Positions 1 to 5,927 of a stretch of 5,927 bases of DNA are shown in pieces (the first letter of the stretch is position 1; every line of letters starts with the position of its first letter). The notes beneath the pieces are model-generated. The model did no database searches. It worked only from the letters and a program-made list of their open reading frames with translations, and was not told the DNA's origin. Location of the stretch: contig JAWXCH010000350.1 in the NCBI GenBank assembly GCA_034440595.1, forward strand, positions 1 to 5,927, in the 5' to 3' direction. A program made the position numbers and the translations under genes. Origin of the DNA: JAWXCH01 sp034440595 (GTDB lineage Bacteria > Planctomycetota > Planctomycetia > Pirellulales > JALHPA01).

Positions 1-1246
1 CGAGACACGATCCGTTACCCGTGTCCGGCAACGAGACGACGTGTACCCGCACGAGATCTTTTCTCAGCCGCCTTACGATGGGGTTCTTTTATCGAAAGCA
101 GCTGTCGACGGAACAAGTCGGGGAGCGGGCAAATACACGTTGCCCCAGCGTCACCGACTTCTTCGATTGGGAATTCGGGAGTTCTTTCGGCTCGACCATG
201 TAGCATGGGACACACCGCTGTTAACGATGGGTGACTGCGGGGCGTTTAGCTACGTAAACGAAGAGGCGCCGCCGTACACGGTCGGCGAAGTAATCGACTT
301 TTACGAATGCTGTGGGTTCGACACTGGAGTGTCTATTGACCACGTCATCCTAGGGTATCAATCAGAAAAGATACCGTCATTGCCTGGCTTCGCGGAATCC
401 GTCGGTCCGTGGTCTAGGCGGCAGGAAATCACCCTCTCGCTCGCAAAGGATTTTCTCGAGGAACACAAACGGCGGCACGCTCGATTCACTCCCGTCGGCG
501 TAGCCCAAGGTTGGAGTCCATCGTCGTACGTTAGGTCTGTCAAAACGCTGCAGAAAATTGGCTACGATCATCTTGCGATCGGTGGACTGGTGCCATTGAA
601 GACCAGCGAGATTGTGGAGGTGCTCGCCGCAATCAAGTCCGAACTTCGCCCTGGAATCCAAATGCATCTCTTTGGAGTGACTCGTTGCGAGCACATACCG
701 ACGTTTGCCGATTATGGCGTAACAAGCTTCGATAGTACTTCGCCCCTGCGTCAGGCCTTTAAGGATGACAAGGACAACTACTACACGCCTAACGGAAACT
801 ACACCGCAATTCGTGTTCCACAAGTTGACGGAAACATGTCACTAAAGCGGCGAATCGTCGCGGGCGTTGTTCGCCAGCAAGACGCGCGCAGACTAGAGCT
901 TGAGTGCTTGAGCCTCCTCAAAGAGTTTGACCGCGGGCGCGTAAAAATCGATGACGTGCTGTCGAGCTTGGCTCAATACGAACGAATCTATGATGGAAAG
1001 ACCGACCATTCGAAAGTCTATCGGCAGATGCTGCAGGATCAGCCTTGGAAAGCATGCCCATGTGAGATATGCAAGGAACTCGGTATCCACGTGATTCTGT
1101 TTCGTGGAGCCGAGAGAAATCGCCGCCGAGGGTTCCACAACTTATTTGTTTTTGAAAGTCGTATGCGTCAATTCTTGGACGGCAACTCGCAGCGTAATGT
1201 CAAAACTCGCAAGGGTTCTAGATCAACGATCGGAACAAACACATGA
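1..1246 (+). CDS. dpdA: DpdA: TGT-like 7-deazaguanine DNA transglycosylase (5' end outside window)
   Basis: DpdA is the DNA-acting paralogue of tRNA-guanine transglycosylase. It is thought to exchange guanine in DNA for preQ0. The reading frame (codons from base 2) is open from the window edge to the TGA at 1244-1246. Numbering residues from the GTG at 41, the motif GDCGAF (64-69) stands where TGTs have their first active-site Asp (D65). FDSTSP (230-235) stands where TGTs have the nucleophile Asp (D231). A CPCEIC motif (339-344) followed by H366 gives CxCx2Cx21H, matching the TGT zinc site. The C-terminal 25 residues are basic and polar. The GTG at 41 is the only in-frame start codon seen, but the codons before it read RVRQRDD directly into YPHEIF, which looks like continuous protein, and no Shine-Dalgarno is visible. 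I therefore infer a start upstream of the window. The gene overlaps dpdB by four bases. An ordinary tRNA TGT is less likely, given the diverged motifs and the neighbours. Confidence 0.88.
   Translation, partial: ETRSVTRVRQRDDVYPHEIFSQPPYDGVLLSKAAVDGTSRGAGKYTLPQRHRLLRLGIREFFRLDHVAWDTPLLTMGDCGAFSYVNEEAPPYTVGEVIDFYECCGFDTGVSIDHVILGYQSEKIPSLPGFAESVGPWSRRQEITLSLAKDFLEEHKRRHARFTPVGVAQGWSPSSYVRSVKTLQKIGYDHLAIGGLVPLKTSEIVEVLAAIKSELRPGIQMHLFGVTRCEHIPTFADYGVTSFDSTSPLRQAFKDDKDNYYTPNGNYTAIRVPQVDGNMSLKRRIVAGVVRQQDARRLELECLSLLKEFDRGRVKIDDVLSSLAQYERIYDGKTDHSKVYRQMLQDQPWKACPCEICKELGIHVILFRGAERNRRRGFHNLFVFESRMRQFLDGNSQRNVKTRKGSRSTIGTNT
1243..1246 (+). other. ATGA start/stop overlap, dpdA-dpdB translational coupling
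   Basis: The bases ATGA hold both the dpdB start (ATG, 1243-1245) and the dpdA stop (TGA, 1244-1246). With no good ribosome-binding site immediately upstream, this arrangement suggests ribosomes reinitiate from dpdA. That would suit two proteins that act together. Coupling is an inference; the overlap itself is directly seen. Confidence 0.75.
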
Positions 1247-2412
1247 GTGACCAGGTACTTTTGCGAGTCCCAGCGATCGAGATTCGCCAGGGACGAAATC
1301 GCACTCTTTATAGCTTCGCCGTGGACGGCAAAATGCTGCCCGAGTTCACCACCGTCTCGCGAATTAGACGCGCAGAGGAAGGCGATATCTTTGGATACCA
1401 ACGTCCCGAGGTGTTATCTCACATCGCTGAGATTCGCCGATACATCGAGTCCAATGATCCGATGATTCCAAATGCGCTCGTTGTGGCCTTTGATCGCCGA
1501 GTCCAGTTCAAGCCGTTTGAAGATTCTGAGTTCAACACTGGATACAGCCGCGCCGGCCTGTTGGTGATTCCGGTCAGGAAAGATGCGCCCGAAGAGGACA
1601 TGCCCGGTTGGATCGTTGACGGCCAACAGCGTGCAGCCGCCATTCGCGAAGCCGCAGTGAAGAGTTTTCCAATCTGCATGGTTGGGTTTATCGCAAACAA
1701 CGACCAGGAGCAGCGAGAGCAATTCATTTTGGTGAATTCGACAAAGCCGTTGCCGAAGAGCCTCATTTACGAGTTGCTCCCGGAAACGCATGCCGCATTG
1801 CCCGCGCTATTGCAGAGGCGGCGCTTCCCCGCAGAGTTGTTGGCTCGATTGAACCGAGACGCCGATTCACCTTTAAGGTTCATGATCGAGACGGCGACAA
1901 ACCCCTTTGGAGCTCCGCCTCAAGGAATCATCAAAGACAACTCGATCCTCAAGATGTTGGAGAACAGTCTCAGTGATGGGCTTCTGTATCGATTTCGCGT
2001 AAGCGGTACTGACGACGACCCAGAAATCATGCTGCCCATCATCAAGCGATTCTGGACCGCCATCTCTGAAGTGTTCAAGGACATCTGGGGACTGCCCCCA
2101 AGGCGTTCTCGACTGACGCACGGCGCTGGCGTCGTCTCCCTGGGCTTCCTGATGGACGCAATCGGCGACCGCTATCGCAAGGGAACGATCCCAACAGTAG
2201 AACAATTTCAGGAGAATCTGGAGCCGCTTCGGCCCATTTGCCGGTGGACTGAGGGTTACTGGGAGTTTGGCCCAGGTCTTCAGCGCAAGTGGAACGAGGT
2301 CCAAAACACGCCGAAGGACATTCAATTGCTCGCGAACTACCTGTTGGTACAGTATCGAGAATTGGTCTGGAACCGTTACGCCAAAGCAGCCTCATCGACT
2401 TCGCTGGTTTAG
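1243..2412 (+). CDS. dpdB: DpdB: DGQHR/ParB-like partner of DpdA
   Basis: This 389-residue protein carries VDGQQR at 125-130, followed by AAAIREA. It is a variant of the DGQHR signature shared by DndB-like and ParB/Srx-fold proteins. A second conserved-looking stretch, FILVNSTKPLPKSL (161-174), resembles the F-x-x-x-N-x-T segment that follows the signature in this superfamily. The C-terminal half (about 200-389) is mainly helical in character and has no motif I can name. No signal peptide or membrane segment is seen, so it should be cytoplasmic. In Salmonella Montevideo, DpdB together with DpdA is required for dPreQ0 in DNA. The assignment here comes from the motif plus the direct junction with dpdA. 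The ATG at 1243 overlaps the dpdA stop, with no strong Shine-Dalgarno just upstream (an AAGGG lies about 28 bases away), so coupled translation is likely. A DndB-type regulator of phosphorothioation is the main alternative, but the DpdA neighbour argues against it. Confidence 0.85.
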   Translation: MSDQVLLRVPAIEIRQGRNRTLYSFAVDGKMLPEFTTVSRIRRAEEGDIFGYQRPEVLSHIAEIRRYIESNDPMIPNALVVAFDRRVQFKPFEDSEFNTGYSRAGLLVIPVRKDAPEEDMPGWIVDGQQRAAAIREAAVKSFPICMVGFIANNDQEQREQFILVNSTKPLPKSLIYELLPETHAALPALLQRRRFPAELLARLNRDADSPLRFMIETATNPFGAPPQGIIKDNSILKMLENSLSDGLLYRFRVSGTDDDPEIMLPIIKRFWTAISEVFKDIWGLPPRRSRLTHGAGVVSLGFLMDAIGDRYRKGTIPTVEQFQENLEPLRPICRWTEGYWEFGPGLQRKWNEVQNTPKDIQLLANYLLVQYRELVWNRYAKAASSTSLV

Positions 2413-2482
2413 TCGTGCGATGGCCAGTAGAGATTGGTCGCCGTTTGGACGCGCCGCGTAATTGAGGCGGAGGGTCGTCTCG

Positions 2483-2590
2483 GTGTCTCGGTTGACCTAC
2501 GCTGCCTGTCCCTTCCTGTGCTCAATCTGCCGCGACGAAATCGACTGTGCCGCGCTTGTGGGATTGGGTCGGCACAGCCAGAGCGTCTGA
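2483..2590 (+). CDS. Candidate small cysteine-rich ORF, 35 codons, unrecognised
   Basis: A GTG-started frame encodes 35 residues and ends with TGA at 2588-2590. A GGAGG at 2469-2473 sits nine bases before the GTG, a better Shine-Dalgarno than that of dpdB or dpdE. The peptide contains C9, C13, C16 and C22 within the segment CPFLCSICRDEIDC, and a later H31, a pattern that could bind metal. I do not recognise a family. A frame this short arises easily by chance, GTG is a weak start, and no homologue can be checked here, so this is a possibility only. It could also be a decayed gene fragment. Confidence 0.2.
   Translation: MSRLTYAACPFLCSICRDEIDCAALVGLGRHSQSV
2545..2577. repeat. 8-bp perfect inverted repeat, 17-base loop
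   Basis: CTGTGCCG at 2545-2552 is the exact reverse complement of CGGCACAG at 2570-2577. No T run follows, so it is not a classical intrinsic terminator. It could be an RNA hairpin between dpdB and dpdE or a protein-binding palindrome. An 8-bp match in a 290-base gap can also arise by chance. Confidence 0.35.
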
Positions 2591-2702
2591 CCGATAATCC
2601 TGACTGACTTGGCGACCTATCAGCACTCCGGTAAACCCCGTAGAATGAAGCACTGAGTTCTTGCAGTCGGCGACGACTTGATCACTTGCGGCGGTGTCAG
2701 AA

Positions 2703-5700
2703 GTGAACGGATATATCGTCAAACACGCGGTGTTCGGAGTGGGCAAGATAGTCGAGTGGAGCGACTTGCCGCGTCAACCGTTCCGGGTTCGCTTCTCAAG
2801 CGCGGACTCGTCATTGAAAGAAGTCGCGTTCGATAAGGCAGTAATCGGCCGCCAAATCCAACGTACAATGTTGCCTCCGGGAAGCCGATGTCAAAGTCGC
2901 CGTGGACCATGCGTAGTTGTCGAAATTCTGACATTCGCATCGGACGGCGCACCCGCAGAATACGCGGTTGAGTACGAGCGAGATAACGGGCTCCGCGCAA
3001 GGGCGGTCGAGTCCGAGTTAGGCCCCGTTACGATTGCAGTAGCCTCTGATCCCGGTCTCATCCTCGGGGGTTTGCAAGCGGGTGGATACCCAATTTTCCG
3101 AGCACGCGAGCGACTTTCCGACGTGATCTACCGGATGCTGAGAGATGGCAATGGCCTTCGGTCATTGTTATCAAGCAGAGTCGATCTTCGCCCCCATCAG
3201 GCTTACGTCGCTGGCATTGTCCTGCTGGATCGCCGCCGCCGCTACCTCCTCGCTGATGAGGTTGGTCTTGGCAAGACGATTGAGGCCGGCATAGTCATTG
3301 CAGATTTGATCGCGCAGCGGCCAGATTCAAAAGTCTTAATCCTGTGTCCTGGCGCTCTTACCGAACAATGGCTCTGTGAGCTCTACACAAAATTCAGTCA
3401 GACATCTTTTGTGATGGCCGACCTGCGTGGCGATCAAACTGATTGGGCAAACAGCACTCGGGTGATTGTTTCGATGACGCGGGCCGTCGATTCTCTAAGC
3501 TCGATTACGAACCTGCGTTGGGATCTGGTCATTATCGACGAGGTCCATCACCTTCTCGGTTCCCCCGTACTATATCAATTGGCATTATCTCTTTCCCAGA
3601 CTTGCGGGAGTCTTCTTCTCCTCAGTGCATTGCCAGCTCAGGAAAGAGAAGACGAATTTCTCAGGCTGTTGACACTTTTAGAGCCTCAGAAATACAGCGC
3701 GGTTGCGCCGGAAGACTTTGCAAGTCTGTTTCTGGCGCAACAAGAAGTCGGACGAAAGACACGCCTGATTTCTCGGAGGCTTCAAGATTTTCGAACTGGC
3801 GAACGCGACGCGGCAGACGTGCTAGAAAAGGTTTCCGGTCTTTTAGAGCTTCCGGTACTTGCTGACGATTGCGAACTCGGACGTTTAATAAATCTGGTGA
3901 CGGCTGACCCTGATCGCAACACATTTTCAGAACGCGTTGAAACACTGTTACACCACGTCGGGGATACATATCGAATCAACCGGCGCATACTTCGAAATCG
4001 ACGAAGCCGACTTGCTCAAGATGACCGCATTACGCTGATTACAAGGCGACTGCATGAGTTATCATTCATTCCCGAACAACTGGAAATTGATGCGGTTCAG
4101 GCGGTTCAAGTTCTCTTGAGATCCGCTGGATCTGCTGGCGCAACGCCGCATCATTTGTGGCAACTGGCAAGACTACTTTATCAAGCGGCAGCCCATCCAC
4201 CGACTTTGCTATCGGTACTGCGTCGCCTGACCGCATTGACGCCTTCGGCGCTTCCACCAAACGAAGATCTGCTGCAAGCAAGCCACCTCATCGGGTATTC
4301 GGAATGGTCGCAGTACGAATCGACTCTGTTCCATTCGACCCGTGGCTTCCTGGACGGTGACCTCCTGAGATTCGCCATCGAAGCTGCTGAGGCCTGGACA
4401 TCGGACGCGGCCAACTCGACACGCATTGAATGCGCGATCGAGTTCCTACGAACCAAAATGCCAAAGCGTGAAAGCGCTCTTACTTCAAAAATCATCGTGT
4501 TTGCTGGGTTCCCGACACTTGCTGCGGATATTGCGCAGCGATTGCAGCAAGAATTCGGCAGTGAATCAGTTGGGGCGTTTCATCACGGATTACCTCGGGA
4601 GGAAAAAGAGCGGCAGGTAAATCGTTTCCGGACGAATTCGCGGATGTGGTTGCTCATGTCGGATGAAACTGGTGGCGAGGGGCGAAATTTCCAATTTGCA
4701 TCCGAGATCTTCCATTTCGACTTGCCTTGGTTCGCATCGCGCATCGAACAACGGATTGGGCGCCTTGATCGCTTGGGACGCGAACGCGAAAGGAATCCAG
4801 ACGTCGTATCAAACGTCGTTTACAACAAGTGGGCGCCCGAGGCAGGTCTGGTCGAGTGCTATCGCGATGGACTGCAAGTGTTCTCCGAGTCTCTCAGCGG
4901 GCTCGAATTCGCGCTCCGGGGGATCGAGCAGTCAATTGCCGAGGCGAGCGTTACATCGGGGGCCGAGGGCATCGTCCGACTTGTCCCAACCATCCAGGAA
5001 CACGTCCGTAGCGAGCGAATGCGCGATGAAAGTGATGCCTTGTTCGATGCAGCGTCATTTGAGCGGATTGCAGCGGACAAGTATTGGCGCGTATCCGACT
5101 CATCCGGCACGGAAGTGGAACTCGAAGAGGCGTTCATTGAGTATTTTCGGATGGTCTCCAGCAGTGGCTCAGTTTATCGGTTGCCAGACGACGAAGGCAC
5201 AGAGGGAGTTTGGCAGTTGACCCCTGCGGATCTCCAGACACTAAAGCTCAAATTACACTGTGACCCACAGACCGGTGTTCCACCTAGACGAAAAGGTACT
5301 TTTCGGCGGGCTACGGCCCAGTTACGTCCAGACATTGATTTCTTTACGGTCGGCAATGAATTGTTCGACGCAGTGGTCCGTTCCATGCCCGAAGATGGAA
5401 TCGGACGCACCTTTGCCGTTGAATGCGTGGTACCCGGGACGGCACCATGGCTTGGGCTTGAAGTGGTCTTGGAGGCTGTACCGCAGATCTCAGCCTTCGC
5501 GAATAATGCTCCCGGATTGGCCAATCGTGCTCGCCAGTTGATCTGTACGCGGCCATTCCATGTTTTTGTCTCCACTGGTGGCAAAGTCGCCGACGACACG
5601 TTGGGTGAAGCTTTGGAGGTGCTTCGCCGCTCTCTGAACCGCGAGAATAAGGGTCGCCTCTGGTCGAACCTGACGAAAGAGAAAGCTCAGATGCTCCACC

Positions 5701-5927
5701 GAGCCTTTCCAGGTGGAACGCTTCAACAGGGGATCATCTCGGCGCAGAATCAGGCGACAGAAGTGGCTCGCAAACACTTCACGGTTCGACTCGGCCCGGA
5801 GGTGGACGAAGAGATTACCCGTGTGAAGGAGATGATCCGGCTCGCACTCAATAATGATAAATCACCCAACGAAGAGATCGACTTGCTGAATACGTATGTG
5901 CGCGCGCTTCCTGAGTGGACTGTACGC
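2703..5927 (+). CDS. dpdE: DpdE: RapA/HepA-type SNF2 ATPase (3' end outside window)
   Basis: One frame is open for 1075 codons to the right edge without a stop. The SNF2 helicase core is complete. Motif I is DEVGLGKT (185-192, K191) followed by IEAG; motif Ia lies near VLILCPGALTEQW (211-223, counted from GTC at 3333); the Walker B motif is DEVH (279-282). Motif III is SALP (308-311) where SATP is usual. Motif IV is near IIVFAG (597-602), motif V is GGEGRNFQF (657-665) and motif VI is EQRIGRLDRLGR (682-693). These resemble RapA/HepA rather than chromatin remodellers. The N-terminus (GYIVKHAVFGVGKIVEW) suggests a small beta-barrel. About 290 residues separate motifs III and IV, and over 380 residues follow motif VI. 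GTG at 2703 is chosen because it keeps this N-terminus; GTG at 2694 is an alternative, a TGA at 2679 limits extension, and the first in-frame ATG (2868) would remove 55 residues. The dpdE name rests on context; the SNF2 call is firm. Confidence 0.87.
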   Translation, partial: MNGYIVKHAVFGVGKIVEWSDLPRQPFRVRFSSADSSLKEVAFDKAVIGRQIQRTMLPPGSRCQSRRGPCVVVEILTFASDGAPAEYAVEYERDNGLRARAVESELGPVTIAVASDPGLILGGLQAGGYPIFRARERLSDVIYRMLRDGNGLRSLLSSRVDLRPHQAYVAGIVLLDRRRRYLLADEVGLGKTIEAGIVIADLIAQRPDSKVLILCPGALTEQWLCELYTKFSQTSFVMADLRGDQTDWANSTRVIVSMTRAVDSLSSITNLRWDLVIIDEVHHLLGSPVLYQLALSLSQTCGSLLLLSALPAQEREDEFLRLLTLLEPQKYSAVAPEDFASLFLAQQEVGRKTRLISRRLQDFRTGERDAADVLEKVSGLLELPVLADDCELGRLINLVTADPDRNTFSERVETLLHHVGDTYRINRRILRNRRSRLAQDDRITLITRRLHELSFIPEQLEIDAVQAVQVLLRSAGSAGATPHHLWQLARLLYQAAAHPPTLLSVLRRLTALTPSALPPNEDLLQASHLIGYSEWSQYESTLFHSTRGFLDGDLLRFAIEAAEAWTSDAANSTRIECAIEFLRTKMPKRESALTSKIIVFAGFPTLAADIAQRLQQEFGSESVGAFHHGLPREEKERQVNRFRTNSRMWLLMSDETGGEGRNFQFASEIFHFDLPWFASRIEQRIGRLDRLGRERERNPDVVSNVVYNKWAPEAGLVECYRDGLQVFSESLSGLEFALRGIEQSIAEASVTSGAEGIVRLVPTIQEHVRSERMRDESDALFDAASFERIAADKYWRVSDSSGTEVELEEAFIEYFRMVSSSGSVYRLPDDEGTEGVWQLTPADLQTLKLKLHCDPQTGVPPRRKGTFRRATAQLRPDIDFFTVGNELFDAVVRSMPEDGIGRTFAVECVVPGTAPWLGLEVVLEAVPQISAFANNAPGLANRARQLICTRPFHVFVSTGGKVADDTLGEALEVLRRSLNRENKGRLWSNLTKEKAQMLHRAFPGGTLQQGIISAQNQATEVARKHFTVRLGPEVDEEITRVKEMIRLALNNDKSPNEEIDLLNTYVRALPEWTVR

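Larger units (their letters stand above)
2413..2702. other. Intergenic gap between dpdB and dpdE
   Basis: This 290-base gap contrasts with the tight dpdA-dpdB junction. I see no tRNA, no convincing intrinsic terminator (no stem followed by a T run) and no complete sigma70 promoter. Isolated -10-like hexamers occur, GATAAT at 2593-2598 and TAGAAT at 2641-2646, but neither has a good -35 at 16-18 bases. The gap holds a small ORF candidate at 2483-2590 and an inverted repeat at 2545-2577, listed separately. dpdE may be transcribed with dpdAB or from its own promoter here; the sequence does not decide. Confidence 0.7.

Noticed and set aside
377..823. 148-codon minus-strand ORF inside dpdA
   Set aside because: It lies wholly opposite a strongly supported gene, and its composition looks like an antisense shadow.
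1873..2325. 150-codon minus-strand ORF inside dpdB
   Set aside because: It is antisense to dpdB, with no motif and no independent start signal.
2492..2598. Possible promoter from TTGACC (2492-2497) or GATAAT (2593-2598)
   Set aside because: Neither hexamer has a partner at proper spacing: 17 bases after TTGACC lies CCTGTG, and no -35-like hexamer lies 16-18 bases before GATAAT.
2522..2746. 74-codon minus-strand ORF over the gap and the dpdE start
   Set aside because: It overlaps the dpdE start on the opposite strand, has no recognisable motif, and its length is expected by chance.
3443..3865. 140-codon plus-strand ORF, considered as a sign of a frameshift in dpdE
   Set aside because: The dpdE frame stays open through this region with Walker B and motif III intact, so no frameshift is needed.
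4663..5220. 185-codon plus-strand ORF in another frame within dpdE
   Set aside because: It is rich in Ser and Arg, typical of a shifted frame. The dpdE frame here carries helicase motifs V and VI.
1..5927. CRISPR array, tRNA, rRNA, insertion sequence or transposase
   Set aside because: No regularly spaced repeats, RNA-gene features, terminal repeats or transposase motifs were seen on either strand.

Overview
The window holds three consecutive plus-strand genes that read as part of a dpd cluster, the genomic-island system that places 7-deazaguanine bases (preQ0, and in some hosts the amide ADG) into DNA. The calls rest on motifs read by eye in the translations. No database search was possible.

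Layout: (1) Positions 1-1246 hold the 3' and major part of a tRNA-guanine-transglycosylase paralogue, DpdA, which runs in from the left edge. (2) Positions 1243-2412 hold a 389-residue DGQHR/ParB-like protein, DpdB. Its ATG overlaps the dpdA stop in an ATGA junction. (3) Positions 2413-2702 are a 290-base gap with no recognised gene. It contains a weak 35-codon ORF candidate that is rich in cysteine and has a good Shine-Dalgarno match, plus one 8-bp inverted repeat. (4) From 2703 to the right edge one frame stays open for 1075 codons. It encodes a RapA/HepA-type SNF2 ATPase, DpdE, with a GTG start and no stop inside the window.

How the genes work together: published work on the Salmonella Montevideo dpd island assigned dPreQ0 formation in DNA to DpdA plus DpdB, and its conversion to dADG to DpdC. 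The remaining genes, including the SNF2 protein DpdE, are associated with a restriction-like role. This window therefore shows the modification pair and one likely restriction component. No dpdC lies between dpdB and dpdE, so the final modified base cannot be told from this sequence.

Organism: base composition is moderate (slightly GC-rich by eye), with GTG starts and mixed codon use. This fits many bacteria, and I do not assign a phylum. Dpd islands are horizontally mobile, so the cluster itself says little about the host.
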